24,864 nt of DNA. Source: Bilophila wadsworthia ATCC 49260. Lineage in GTDB: Bacteria; Desulfobacterota; Desulfovibrionia; Desulfovibrionales; Desulfovibrionaceae. Position 1 is the stretch's first letter. Each line of letters starts with the position of its first letter. The translations under genes were made by a program, and so were the position numbers. The notes under the pieces are model-generated. The model was given only the letters and a program-made list of their open reading frames with translations. It did no database searches and was not told where the DNA came from. This document shows positions 6,511 through 15,197 of the stretch, piece by piece. The stretch covers positions 1 to 24,864 of the forward strand of contig NZ_JNJP01000055.1 in assembly GCF_000701705.1 (NCBI RefSeq), written 5' to 3'.

Positions 6511-8280
6511 ATGAGCTTCCGCATTCGCCTCACTCATCCCGCGGCCCCGCTTGCGGCTGCGCCATCCCACGCCCGCCGGGGAAATTCCCGCTGCGGCGCG
6601 GGTCTTGTCCGCAATCTGCTGCGCGGGATGGTCTGCGCCGTGCTGACCGTGCAGATGCTCACCGGGTGCGCCCGCAGTACGCCGCAGGAACCCGTGCAAT
6701 GGGACCTCTCGCCCGAGGCCCAGCGTACCTACGCGACCCTCCTGCTCGACCAGTCCATCCGCGGCGACGACAAGGAAGGCGTCCTTGAAGCCGTAAAACT
6801 CCTCCTGACGCTGGAAAACAGGCCGCAGCCCTTCATCGACGCGGCGGCATGGCTCATGCTCAACCGGGAAACCAGCGAGGCCCGCAGCCTGCTTGAACAG
6901 GCCGTCAAGCGCGTGCCCGGCGATCTCGGCCTGCACCTCCTGCTCGCCGAAACGTGGCTCGAACAGGGCGACAACGAGCAGGCCCTCAAGATTCTGAAAG
7001 AATACCGCAAGCAGCGCCCGGACTCCGAACTCGTGCAGCAGGAGCTCGGCATCCTCTACGTCAAAACCGGGCACTTCAAGGACGCCGACAAGGTGTTCTC
7101 GGCCCTGCCGCAGCGCCTGCGGACGTCTTTTGTCCGCTATGCCCACGCGCAGGCCCTCGTGGGCCTCAAACAGCCCCATAGGGCCATCCAGCAGCTCCGG
7201 CTCGCCGTACAGGAAAGCCCGGAATTCGTCGACGCGTGGTTCGAGCTGGCCCGCCTGCTGGAAGCGGACAGGCAATTCTCCGAAGCGAACGAAATCTATA
7301 ACAGCCTGATCGAGCAGGACCCGGACAATCCGGACATCTGGATCAGGATGGTCGAAGGCCAGATCCGCGCCGGAAAGGGGCAGAAAGCCCTGGACTACGC
7401 CCTGAACGGCCCCGCCACCTACGGCTACAAGCTCACGGCGGCGACGCTTTTTCTGGACGCGAGGATGTACCCCGAGGCGGAGGCCCTGCTCGACGGCCTC
7501 AAGAGCGATCCCAATGCGCCGGACGAGGTGCATTTCTACCTCGCCGCCATCGCCTACGAATACCACAAGGACGTGCAGGAAACCCTGAACTTCCTTGAAT
7601 CCATTCCCCCGGAAAACCGTTTTTACGACCGGGCGCTGCGCCTGCGCATCCAGCTGCTGCACGATCAGCAGCGCTATGAAGACGCCATGCAGCTCATCCT
7701 TCAGGGCCAGAGCCAGTTCCCCACGGAACGGGATTTCCGGCTCATGGAGATCCACCTGTACCTGTTGCAGGACCGCTACAAGGAAGCCCTGACCGCAGCC
7801 ACGGCGGCGCAGCAGATCTGGCCTTCGGACGACGAAATCGCCTATGTCTACGGCAGCGTGCTGGATTCCCTCGGCCGCAAGCGCGAGGCCCTCGCCGTGA
7901 TGGAATCCATCGTCGCCCGCAATCCCGAGGATTATCAGGCCCTGAACTATGTGGGCTACTCGCTGGCCGAGCAGGGCAAGGATCTGGACCGCGCGGTCTT
8001 GCTGCTCGAAGCGGCGCTCAAGCAGGCCCCTGACCATGCGTACATTTTGGACTCCCTCGCCTGGGCGCACTTCCGCCGGGGCGAGAACGCCGAGGCATGG
8101 GCGCTCGTCCGCCGGGCGACAAGCCTCCCCGACGGCGGCGATCCCACCATATGGGAACACTACGGCGACATTGCCAACGCCCAAGGGCTCAAAAACGAAG
8201 CGCGCACAGGATGGGAACGGGCCCTCGAACTGGACCACCCGAATCCTGAAACCATACGCAAGAAGCTGAACTCGCTATGA
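6511..8280 (+). CDS. TPR-repeat lipoprotein
   Basis: A 589-residue protein made mostly of tetratricopeptide repeats. An N-terminal lipoprotein signal ends at a lipobox, LTGC, with the acyl-acceptor Cys at about residue 53. TPR-type helix pairs run from about residue 65 to the end, for example the stretch beginning QEELGILYVKTGHFKDADKV. TPR lipoproteins are scaffolds; no enzyme motif is present. The start is uncertain. ATG 6511 gives an unusually long pre-signal segment of about 35 residues with only a weak AGAG upstream, a TTG lies two codons earlier, and ATG 6628 would place the signal at the N terminus but lacks an RBS and basic residues. Its stop overlaps the next gene (ATGA), so the two are translationally coupled. 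Confidence 0.85.
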   Translation: MSFRIRLTHPAAPLAAAPSHARRGNSRCGAGLVRNLLRGMVCAVLTVQMLTGCARSTPQEPVQWDLSPEAQRTYATLLLDQSIRGDDKEGVLEAVKLLLTLENRPQPFIDAAAWLMLNRETSEARSLLEQAVKRVPGDLGLHLLLAETWLEQGDNEQALKILKEYRKQRPDSELVQQELGILYVKTGHFKDADKVFSALPQRLRTSFVRYAHAQALVGLKQPHRAIQQLRLAVQESPEFVDAWFELARLLEADRQFSEANEIYNSLIEQDPDNPDIWIRMVEGQIRAGKGQKALDYALNGPATYGYKLTAATLFLDARMYPEAEALLDGLKSDPNAPDEVHFYLAAIAYEYHKDVQETLNFLESIPPENRFYDRALRLRIQLLHDQQRYEDAMQLILQGQSQFPTERDFRLMEIHLYLLQDRYKEALTAATAAQQIWPSDDEIAYVYGSVLDSLGRKREALAVMESIVARNPEDYQALNYVGYSLAEQGKDLDRAVLLLEAALKQAPDHAYILDSLAWAHFRRGENAEAWALVRRATSLPDGGDPTIWEHYGDIANAQGLKNEARTGWERALELDHPNPETIRKKLNSL

Positions 8281-9083
8281 ACATCCGCCTTTCCGCTCCC
8301 TTCCGCCTGATACTTGCGGCCTTGCTCGTCCTGTCGCTCCAGGCCTGCGCCACGCGCGGCACGGAGATCGGGACGTCCGCGCCTTCGGACGCCTCCAACG
8401 CCGCGTGGCAAGCCTACCAGGGCTATGCCTCCGCCCGCGCCTCGGATCACGATCCGTACCGCCTGAGCGGCAGCCTCCGCTACGGTTCGCAAGGCGACAC
8501 GCGCCGCGTGGAAACCCTGCTCTGGAGCAACGGCTATCTGCCCATACGCCTCGACGTCATGGCCGGGATCGGCGCGCTGGTGGCCCGCATCCAGGAAACG
8601 CAGGACAGCTTCACGGCCTACGCGCCCAACGAGAACAAGGCCATCGTCCACAAAGGCCCACAGCGTGTGCAGCTCAATTTCGGCAGGCCCGTGCCCTTCT
8701 CCCTGCGCGACTTCTCCTCGCTCATGCGCGGCCGTTTCCACGAAGTCTTCGGCGCGGCCGAGGGGCTCAACCCCCGCGCCCTGCCCAACGGCGACATCGC
8801 CTTCACGCTCTCCGGCGGCATCCTGCCGGGGATGCTGGAACTGCGGCCCGACGGCCTGCCCGTCCGCTGGTCGGCGGAAAAGGGGTGGGTCATGGATATC
8901 ACCTATGACGACGGCAACCCGCCTCTGCCCTACAAGTTCAAGCTGACGCATCCAGACGGCTATTCCGCCATTCTGCTGGTCAAGGACCGCCAGAAGCCCA
9001 ATGCGGCATTCCGGGACGACCAGCTTGCCCTGGAGCTTCCGGCGGGTACCATCATCGAACCCATCAAGAAGGGGGGCAACTGA
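8277..9083 (+). CDS. LolB-like outer-membrane lipoprotein
   Basis: A 268-residue lipoprotein. The signal (MNIRLSAPFRLILAALLVLS) ends in the lipobox LQAC with C24. The mature part has the features of the LolB/LppX-like half-barrel: YRLSGSLRYG, a variant of the usual glycine-rich opening strands, then alternating hydrophobic strands and LSGGILPGMLELRPDGLPVRW. LolB accepts lipoproteins from LolA and inserts them in the outer membrane. Similarity here is by pattern only, so I leave the symbol blank. The start overlaps the TPR gene stop (ATGA), and its own stop overlaps the next start (TGATG), implying a coupled three-gene unit. Confidence 0.7.
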   Translation: MNIRLSAPFRLILAALLVLSLQACATRGTEIGTSAPSDASNAAWQAYQGYASARASDHDPYRLSGSLRYGSQGDTRRVETLLWSNGYLPIRLDVMAGIGALVARIQETQDSFTAYAPNENKAIVHKGPQRVQLNFGRPVPFSLRDFSSLMRGRFHEVFGAAEGLNPRALPNGDIAFTLSGGILPGMLELRPDGLPVRWSAEKGWVMDITYDDGNPPLPYKFKLTHPDGYSAILLVKDRQKPNAAFRDDQLALELPAGTIIEPIKKGGN

Positions 9084-9406
9084 TGGACTTCCAGACGTCT
9101 CTGAACCGTATCGAAGAACTCTTTCGGATCATGTATCTGGGCCTGTGGGTGCTGTGGGCCGAAACGCGCTGGATTGCCGGGCCGGATATCGGCTACCAGC
9201 GCCGCCTGACGCTCATGCGCCGCCGCCAAGAAGCCATCCAGGACGAGCTGTCGCGCATGGCGACCCTCGCCGATCCCCGGCGCGAACAGCTTGCGGGCGA
9301 CCTTGCCCTGCTTGAAGGCGATATCGTCCGGCTTGAAAAAGACCGGGAAGCCCACCGCGCCGGGCACCTCGCCCCGCTCCGCGCCCGGTTCGGGTGGTTG
9401 CTTTAA
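9083..9406 (+). CDS. Small coiled-coil protein, unknown function
   Basis: I do not recognise this 107-residue protein. Residues 1-30 are hydrophobic-aromatic (FRIMYLGLWVLWAETRW), perhaps a membrane-touching helix. Residues 38-95 are highly charged and helix-forming, with a coiled-coil-like pattern (DELSRMATLADPRREQLAGD and onward). There is no signal peptide and no cysteines. Its ATG shares one base with the stop of the LolB-like gene (TGATG), so translation is probably coupled. This argues that it is real and works with the two lipoproteins. Codon composition matches its neighbours. Confidence 0.7.
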   Translation: MDFQTSLNRIEELFRIMYLGLWVLWAETRWIAGPDIGYQRRLTLMRRRQEAIQDELSRMATLADPRREQLAGDLALLEGDIVRLEKDREAHRAGHLAPLRARFGWLL

Positions 9407-9613
9407 GGCGGATGGGCGTTGAACAGGACGCCTTGAGGAGGGAAACTTTTCTGAAAAAACGTTCCCTTCCCCGAGCCTTCCGGCGCGGAGCCCATCCCTC
9501 TTTTTCCAAAGGCTTTCCTCATCGGGCGAACGCTTCGGCGGGCATTTCCTTTTTTTCCGGGAAACGGTACAGAAGAAATCAGTAATGGCGGGCAAACACT
9601 CATCGCCCGCCTG
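9407..9613 (+). repeat. Gene-free stretch with degenerate hairpin-and-tail repeat (copy B)
   Basis: Bases 9440-9466 form an imperfect hairpin (GGGAA/TTCCC, then TTTT/AAAA) with apex TTTTCTGAAAAAA, close to the apex of the copy at 24795. It is followed by TTCCCCGAGCC, AGCCCATCCCTC and TTTTTCCAAAGGCTTTCC, resembling the tails of the other copies. It could terminate the TPR/LolB-like unit. I see no gene in the rest of this stretch. Confidence 0.5.
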
Positions 9614-9641
9614 TTGACACTTCGCCATGCACGCTTATGAA
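9614..9641 (+). promoter_or_regulatory. Sigma-70-type promoter for rpiB
   Basis: TTGACA (9614-9619), a 16-base spacer and TATGAA (9636-9641) lie about 80 bases upstream of the rpiB ATG. The -35 box is a perfect consensus match. Confidence 0.6.
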
Positions 9642-9720
9642 AAAGGCAGGCATGTCCTTTTTTTATTGGAACCGTCCCCAGCGGGGAGCTTTTCTCACAT
9701 CAAAAAAAGACAGGAAAACG

Positions 9721-10179
9721 ATGGCTACCGTCTATATCGGCTCCGATCACGCCGGACTGGAACTCAAGGCCGCGCTGGTAAAGCGCCTTTCCGAAAAAGG
9801 GCATGATGTCCACGACCTCGGCCCCGCCACCACGGAAAGCTGCGACTACCCCGTCTATGCCAAGGGCGTATGCGGCAAAGTCCTTGCCGACGCGGGCAAC
9901 GCCACGCCCGGCGACGAACCCGCCTCTTTCGGGATCCTCGTGTGCGGGACGGGCATCGGCATGAGCATGACCGCCAACCACATCCCCGGCATCCGCGCGG
10001 CGCTGTGCGGATGCGAATTTCAGGCCCGCGCCACCCGCCAGCACAACAACGCCAACGTGCTCTGCCTCGGCGAGCGCGTGACCGGCCAGGGCGTGGCCCT
10101 CGACATCGCGGAACTGTTCCTGAACACCGCTTTTGAAGGCGGCCGCCACCTCCGCCGCATCAACCAGATAGAAGGATAA
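9721..10179 (+). CDS. rpiB: Ribose-5-phosphate isomerase B
   Basis: Interconverts ribose 5-phosphate and ribulose 5-phosphate in the pentose phosphate pathway. The 152 residues show the RpiB/LacAB signatures: IGSDHAGLELK at 6-16, DYPVYA at 42-47, catalytic C75 in GILVCGTGIGMSM, and ARATRQHNNANVLCLGERV at about 102-120. A slightly longer loop (about 56-68, ADAGNATPGDEPA) precedes the catalytic strand. The ORF is open upstream to 9637, but the ATG at 9721 has ACAGGAAAACG before it and starts at the conserved first strand. A consensus promoter lies just upstream. cysS follows after 238 bases containing a large repeat. Confidence 0.95.
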   Translation: MATVYIGSDHAGLELKAALVKRLSEKGHDVHDLGPATTESCDYPVYAKGVCGKVLADAGNATPGDEPASFGILVCGTGIGMSMTANHIPGIRAALCGCEFQARATRQHNNANVLCLGERVTGQGVALDIAELFLNTAFEGGRHLRRINQIEG

Positions 10180-10291
10180 GGGCCGAGCCCGTCCGGAAAC
10201 GGCTTTGGGCCGCAACGGACGGCCTCACCAACACGCCCGCCCCATACGGCAGGCGGCGGATTTCCTTCCGCTTGCTTCCGGACCCGCGCGT

Positions 10292-10385
10292 AACGGAACT
10301 CCCGCCGTGCGGCCTCCCCACCAGCCAAAGTTTTTGCGGGTGGGGGTCCGGGGAGGGCGCTTTTGACGAAAAGCGCCCTCCCCGG
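10292..10385 (-). repeat. Hairpin-and-tail repeat (copy C) upstream of cysS
   Basis: Bases 10348-10385 are a perfect 17-bp inverted repeat (CCGGGGAGGGCGCTTTT, loop GACG, then its complement). Ahead of it are AACGGAACTCC (10292-10302) and GCCTCCCCACCAGCCAAA, both identical in the arsR leader at 22070-22108. CCCCACC/GGTGGGG adds a smaller 7-bp stem. The element sits 33 bases before cysS. No U-run follows on either strand. Confidence 0.8.
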
Positions 10386-10417
10386 CTCCCCCTTTCCCCG
10401 CGTCCAAAGGAGCCTCC

Positions 10418-11875
10418 ATGCAGTTCTACAATACCATGTCCCGAAAAAAGGAAACGTTCACGCCCGTCCGCAAGGGGCTGGTGGGCGTCTACGCCTGCGG
10501 CATCACGGCCTACGCCCTGTCGCACATCGGACATGCCCGTTCCGCGGTGGCGTTCGACATCCTGGTGCGCCTGCTCCGCTATAAAGGCTATGAAGTCACC
10601 TTCGTCCGCAATTTTACCGACGTGGACGACAAGATCATCAAGCGCGCCAACGACGAGGGCGTTTCCAGCACCGAAATCGCGGAAACCTACATCAAGGCCT
10701 ACCATGAGGACATGGACCGCCTCGGCGTGATCCGCGCCGACATCGAGCCCAGGGCCACCGAGCACATTCAGGAAATGCTCAACCTCACCGAGCGCCTCAT
10801 CGCCGACGGCAAGGCCTACGCCACGCCTTCCGGCGACGTGTATTTCCGCGTGCGCTCCTTCCCCGGCTACGGCAAGCTGTCCGGCCGCACGCCCGACGAC
10901 CTGCGTTCCGGCGCGCGCGTCGTACCCGGCGACGAAAAGGAAGACCCGCTGGACTTCGCCCTCTGGAAAAGCGCCAAGCCCGGCGAACCCTACTGGGAAA
11001 GCCCGTGGGGCAAGGGACGCCCCGGCTGGCACATCGAGTGCTCGGCCATGAGCGAGAAATACATCCCCCTGCCGCTGGACATCCACGGCGGCGGGCTTGA
11101 CCTCATCTTCCCCCACCACGAAAACGAAATCGCCCAGACCGAGGCCGCGCTCGGCAAGCCCCTCGCCAATATCTGGATGCACAACGGCTTCGTGCAGGTC
11201 GATTCCGAAAAGATGTCCAAGTCGCTCGGCAACTTCAAGACCATCCGCGACATCCTCGAAAGCTACCTTGCCGAAACCCTGCGCTACTTCCTCGCCGGGA
11301 AGCACTACCGCAGCCCCATCGACTTCTCGCTCGACAACATGGACGAGAGCGAGCGCAGCCAGAAGCGCGTCTACGAATGCCTGCGCGAAGTGGACAAGGC
11401 GCTGGCCCGCGAGAACTGGAAGCCCGGCGCGGCTCCCGCCGAGCTGGTGGAAGAGCTGAAACAGCAGGATCAGTCCTTCATGGACGCGCTGGAAGACGAC
11501 GTGAACACCGCCGCCGCCATGGGGCACCTCTTCAACATGGTCCGCATCGCCGGGCGCGTGCTCGAAGACAAAAAGCTCCGCAACAGCGAGGGCGGCCGCG
11601 ACATCCTCAGGGCCTTCCGTGACGCCACCGCGAAATGGGACACCCTGCTTGGCCTGTTCGCACAAAAGCCGGAAGGCTTCCTCGCTTCCCTGCGTGAAAT
11701 CCGCGCCCGCCGCAGGGGATTGGACATGAACAAGGTAGCCGGGCTCCTCCGCGAACGGCAGGAAGCCCGCGCAGCCAAGGACTTCGCCCGTTCCGACGCG
11801 GCCCGCGACGAGCTCGCGGCCCTTGGCGTGGAAGTCCGGGACACCCCCGAAGGCCCTGTATGGGATATCATCTGA
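10418..11875 (+). CDS. cysS: Cysteinyl-tRNA synthetase
   Basis: Class I aminoacyl-tRNA synthetase that charges tRNA-Cys. The 485 residues match the usual length of about 460-500. Visible motifs: C27 in VYACGITAYALSHIGHARS with HIGH at 36-39, zinc ligands C208 (WHIECSAMS) and H233 (FPHHENEIAQ), and KMSKS at 265-269. The C-terminal half is the helical DALR/anticodon region (SFMDALEDDVNTAAAM), ending in the family's RKAKDFARSDAARDEL-like segment. ATG 10418 has AAAGGAG six bases upstream. The stop lies 16 bases inside the next gene, so the two are probably co-translated. I saw no T-box features in the leader, only the dispersed repeat. Confidence 0.97.
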   Translation: MQFYNTMSRKKETFTPVRKGLVGVYACGITAYALSHIGHARSAVAFDILVRLLRYKGYEVTFVRNFTDVDDKIIKRANDEGVSSTEIAETYIKAYHEDMDRLGVIRADIEPRATEHIQEMLNLTERLIADGKAYATPSGDVYFRVRSFPGYGKLSGRTPDDLRSGARVVPGDEKEDPLDFALWKSAKPGEPYWESPWGKGRPGWHIECSAMSEKYIPLPLDIHGGGLDLIFPHHENEIAQTEAALGKPLANIWMHNGFVQVDSEKMSKSLGNFKTIRDILESYLAETLRYFLAGKHYRSPIDFSLDNMDESERSQKRVYECLREVDKALARENWKPGAAPAELVEELKQQDQSFMDALEDDVNTAAAMGHLFNMVRIAGRVLEDKKLRNSEGGRDILRAFRDATAKWDTLLGLFAQKPEGFLASLREIRARRRGLDMNKVAGLLRERQEARAAKDFARSDAARDELAALGVEVRDTPEGPVWDII

Positions 11876-13314
11876 ACGCACGCTACGGTGCGGCCGGGAA
11901 CGCTCCCGGCCGCCTCTGGCGCGGCCTCGTCGCCGTGATCCTCTCGTTCGCCCTGTTCCTGCAGGGCGCGATCCCGGTGCAGGCCGCGCTTTTCGGCAGT
12001 TTCGGCGTCAAGGACGAAAAAGAACTCGGACGCAAGTTCGACGTGCTCGTCCGCTCCCGTATGCCGCTTGTGGAAGACCCCGAAATCAAGGGCTACATCC
12101 AGTCCATTGTGGACCGCCTCTCCAAAACCTTCCCCCCGCAGCCCTTCCCTTTCACCGCCAACGTGCTGCTGCACAACAGCATGAACGCCTTCGCCGTGCC
12201 GGGCGGTTCCGTCTTCGTCCACACCGGGCTCATCATGCAGCTTGACCACGAGTCCGAACTCGCGGGCGTGCTCGGCCACGAACTGGCCCACGTCACCCAG
12301 CGCCACATCGCCACCCGCATGGAGCGGGCGCAGGCCGTCACCATCGGCAGCCTCGTCGGCGCGCTGGCGGCCGCTCTCCTGGGCGGCGGGCAAGGCAGCG
12401 GGGCCATCTTCGCGGGCAGCGTGGCCGCCGGGCAGGCCGCCATGCTCAACTACAGCCGCATGGATGAAACCGAAGCCGACCAGATCGGCCTGCAATACCT
12501 CACCTCGGCGGGCTATCGTCCGCAGGGTCTGCAAGGCGCGTTCGAGAAGATCCGCCGCAAGCAGTGGGCCTCGGGCATCGACATTCCCGAATACCTGTCC
12601 ACCCACCCCGACGTGGGCGGCCGCATCAACGAGATCCACGCCCGCATCCAGGGGCTTCCCGCCGCCGTACGCAACCGTAAGGACGACGACACGCGCTTCA
12701 ACCGCGTCAAGACGCTGATCTGGGCCCGCTATGGCGATCCCGACGCGGCGGCCCGGTTCTTCGCCAAACAGCTTGAAGGCAAAAAGCCCGATTGCCTCGC
12801 CTACATGGGGCAAGGCATCCTCGCCGAACGCCGCAATCAGATCAAGGACGCTGACGCGGCCTTCTCCAGGGCGCTGGCCTGTGCGCCCGGCGACGCTCTC
12901 GTCGTACGCGAGGCAGGGCGGTTCTATTACAACAAGGGCGATGCCCGGGCCGGAAGAACACTGCTCCGGGCGCTGGAGCTGGACCCCAACGACATCATGG
13001 CCCAGTTCTTCTACGCCCGGCTGCTGGACGGCAGCGGCGACAAGGCTTCCGCCCACAAATACTATCAGCAGGTCCTCCGCAGGCTCCCGCAGGACGCGGA
13101 AGTGCATTACTACTATGGACGTTCGCTCGGCGAGGCCGGGAAAGTATTCGACGCCTACCTGCATCTCGCCTACAGCTCTCTGTATCAGAACGACAAGCGC
13201 AAGACCGAAAGCTGGCTCAAGCAGGCCCGCCCGCTTGCCCGAACGCCCGTAGAGCAGGATCAGCTCAAGCGCTTTGAAGCCATCTACGCCGAACGCCAAG
13301 AGGTGTGGAAATAA
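11860..13314 (+). CDS. bepA: BepA-like periplasmic M48 metalloprotease with TPR domain
   Basis: A 484-residue exported zinc protease/chaperone of the BepA (YfgC) type, linked in E. coli to quality control of outer-membrane protein assembly. A signal peptide (about 18-42, ending VQAA) precedes the M48 domain: H140-E141-L-A-H144 (HELAH) and third ligand E205 in ETEADQIGLQYL. TPR-like helices fill about 265-450. The stretch SMNAFAVPGGSVFVHTGLI is the usual M48 loop. ATG 11860 overlaps the last 16 bases of cysS and has GAAGG six bases upstream. An outer-membrane role agrees with the lipoprotein genes 3 kb away, though they are not adjacent. Confidence 0.9.
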   Translation: MGYHLNARYGAAGNAPGRLWRGLVAVILSFALFLQGAIPVQAALFGSFGVKDEKELGRKFDVLVRSRMPLVEDPEIKGYIQSIVDRLSKTFPPQPFPFTANVLLHNSMNAFAVPGGSVFVHTGLIMQLDHESELAGVLGHELAHVTQRHIATRMERAQAVTIGSLVGALAAALLGGGQGSGAIFAGSVAAGQAAMLNYSRMDETEADQIGLQYLTSAGYRPQGLQGAFEKIRRKQWASGIDIPEYLSTHPDVGGRINEIHARIQGLPAAVRNRKDDDTRFNRVKTLIWARYGDPDAAARFFAKQLEGKKPDCLAYMGQGILAERRNQIKDADAAFSRALACAPGDALVVREAGRFYYNKGDARAGRTLLRALELDPNDIMAQFFYARLLDGSGDKASAHKYYQQVLRRLPQDAEVHYYYGRSLGEAGKVFDAYLHLAYSSLYQNDKRKTESWLKQARPLARTPVEQDQLKRFEAIYAERQEVWK

Positions 13315-13421
13315 GTGGGGGAGTAGGATGGATGCTTGGGGAGGCCGAGCTGAAGGGGTTCATCCCGGCGGCGGTAATGCCTGAACGCCCCTCTTTCTTT
13401 GGGAGAAGGTATATTCCCATC

Positions 13422-13468
13422 AAAAACGGTTCCGCGGCGGGGCGAGCCCGATGCGGAACCGTTTTTTT
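13422..13468. terminator. Bidirectional intrinsic terminator between bepA and the luxR-type gene
   Basis: AAAAACGGTTCCGC (13422-13435) pairs perfectly with GCGGAACCGTTTTT (13453-13466), and the T-run extends to 13468. The A-run on the left becomes a U-run on the other strand, so it can stop transcripts from both convergent genes. A smaller stem (GGGAACG/CGTTCCC, 13499-13517) lies between it and the luxR-type stop. Confidence 0.9.
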
Positions 13469-13556
13469 GTATCTTCAATGGAACTCTCGGGAAGGAACGG
13501 GAACGGAAGGCGTTCCCCGGAGAGCCAAGGGAGCGTCTTCAGTGGGCGGTGCGTGC

Positions 13557-15197
13557 CTACAGAGAGTTGAAGTCGCGCAGGTTCGAGCGTCCCTGAATAC
13601 CGAGCTTCCGGTAAATGCGGCGCAGGTGGACACGCAGCGTCGTCTCGGTGATGTTGAGCTTCACGCTGATTTCCAGATTTTTCATGCCGGTCTGCACCAG
13701 TTCGGCGACTTCGCGTTCGCGGGGCGTCAGCTGTTCAAACGGATCTTCCTGAATGATCGGCACAAACGCCTCTTCCAGCGACCGCCTCGGCGTCGTGACC
13801 ATCAAGTGCCGCAACGGACGCCGGATCAAGTACACGAAGAACAAACCGAGAATGGCACCGATGGTCAGCAAATGCATGAACAGCGCATGTGAACTGAGAT
13901 AGCTGTTGTGGATATTGTCCGCAAACTTCCACAGCAAATACCCGCCCATGGAACCAAACAGCGTCAGCAGGAAAAGTGCCCTGGATAACGTGCGGAACAA
14001 GAAACCGCTCCTCTGGAAGAATTGGTGCAGGACAAACAAGCCGAACGCGGCGCAGCAGCCGGAAGACAACTGCATGATATAAAAGGCTACGGAATTCAGC
14101 GGCTGAGAAGGGAAAACCGAGGTCAGCAGGGAGCCGCATCCGAACAGAGACAGGCCGAGCATAGGGACCAGCAAGGAGTGGCTCGGGAAGAAGGCGATCA
14201 ATGACGAAGCGAGAAACGCCCCGGAAATTTCTCCGGACATGATGAGAAAGGCATGTCGCTCCAACGGCGGTTCGAGCATCAGGTTGAAGGACACCATCGG
14301 ACAACCAATTGAGAAATCAAGTAAAATCTGAACACCATACATAATTGGGAACACGCACAGAACCAGATAGACGCTTCCCTGCTTGGAGAGAATATCCAGA
14401 TAGGAAAGGCGGCGCAGCAAAAGCCCGCGCAAGAGGACGCCCTTGACCCGAGTCGAGAACAGGCGTTGGCGGTAGTGGCGCCGGATACGCCTCCGGATGT
14501 CGTCTGAAGGCGGCATGGCGAAGAATATCAACGGGATCGCCAGAATGGGAAACAGCATCCTGAAACGGGCCAGCGACTCTGCCGGGGCCGTATCCAAAAG
14601 CAGGGAAATAAGGATGCTGAACGTGATTGCCAGGCCATAGGAGATGCCGCTCCAAACTCCGGGCAGCAGGGTCACAAGCACAAACCAGATCAGGCCGAAC
14701 AAAGCCGAAACCGTTCCGAGCAGCCACGGCATGAGGCCATCCAGACAAGGCGGCAAGGAAAACGTCAATACCAACAGCAGCAGGATGGCGCAGAGTTGAG
14801 CGAGGATGAGAGGCGTACTTAAATAATAGTCGGCATTCGGAAAGGGCTTCCGGCGAAAGGCCACGCGATCCAACGGGAAAGCGTGAAAGAGACGCTCCAT
14901 GACGGGACAAAGCGCGAGCAGCATGATCATTTTAAAGAAAATACTTCCCGACAGCGTCCCGAAGAAACCGAACGGCGTCGGCATACTGACCGCCTCAATA
15001 TAGTCGCGAAGCCACAATGTGTGCATCGACGGAAGCCAGTCCCATCCCGCGGACATAGCGAAACCGAGTGCCGCCGTGAAAGCTTGAACGCAGCTCATTA
15101 CCTGTTTCTCCCCGGAAGGAGCGGCAGACGGCGGATAGGTTATGATTTCATCAAACTCGGAAACATTGCGTTCCTGATGTCTCATGTCAATATCCAT
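13557..15197 (-). CDS. Membrane-bound LuxR-family regulator (about 12 TM segments + C-terminal HTH)
   Basis: A 546-residue protein with about twelve hydrophobic segments between residues 35 and 465, arranged in two blocks around a basic loop (RRRIRRHYRQRLFSTR). This looks MFS-like. Residues 490-546 are a LuxR/FixJ-type helix-turn-helix: LTPREREVAELVQTGMKNLE, then TETTLRVHLRRIYRKLGIQG. It is therefore a candidate one-step regulator in which the membrane part senses or transports a ligand and the cytoplasmic HTH binds DNA. Ligand and targets are unknown. Start: ATG 15197 or ATG 15185, neither with a strong RBS. G+C is lower than neighbours (about 48% at 14881-14940). It converges on bepA across a bidirectional terminator and is divergent from an orphan membrane-protein gene. 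Confidence 0.88.
   Translation of the reverse strand: MDIDMRHQERNVSEFDEIITYPPSAAPSGEKQVMSCVQAFTAALGFAMSAGWDWLPSMHTLWLRDYIEAVSMPTPFGFFGTLSGSIFFKMIMLLALCPVMERLFHAFPLDRVAFRRKPFPNADYYLSTPLILAQLCAILLLLVLTFSLPPCLDGLMPWLLGTVSALFGLIWFVLVTLLPGVWSGISYGLAITFSILISLLLDTAPAESLARFRMLFPILAIPLIFFAMPPSDDIRRRIRRHYRQRLFSTRVKGVLLRGLLLRRLSYLDILSKQGSVYLVLCVFPIMYGVQILLDFSIGCPMVSFNLMLEPPLERHAFLIMSGEISGAFLASSLIAFFPSHSLLVPMLGLSLFGCGSLLTSVFPSQPLNSVAFYIMQLSSGCCAAFGLFVLHQFFQRSGFLFRTLSRALFLLTLFGSMGGYLLWKFADNIHNSYLSSHALFMHLLTIGAILGLFFVYLIRRPLRHLMVTTPRRSLEEAFVPIIQEDPFEQLTPREREVAELVQTGMKNLEISVKLNITETTLRVHLRRIYRKLGIQGRSNLRDFNSL

Noticed and set aside
6481..8238. 585-codon minus-strand ORF opposite the TPR lipoprotein gene
   Set aside because: The plus strand shows a lipobox, TPR helices and overlapping start/stop junctions. 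The minus frame has none of these and is a codon-bias shadow.
10180..10417. T-box leader before cysS
   Set aside because: No T-box antiterminator consensus or specifier-loop layout seen; the space is filled by the dispersed repeat.
10160..11881. 573-codon minus-strand ORF opposite cysS
   Set aside because: cysS has complete class I synthetase motifs. The antisense frame is compositionally biased and has no start signals.
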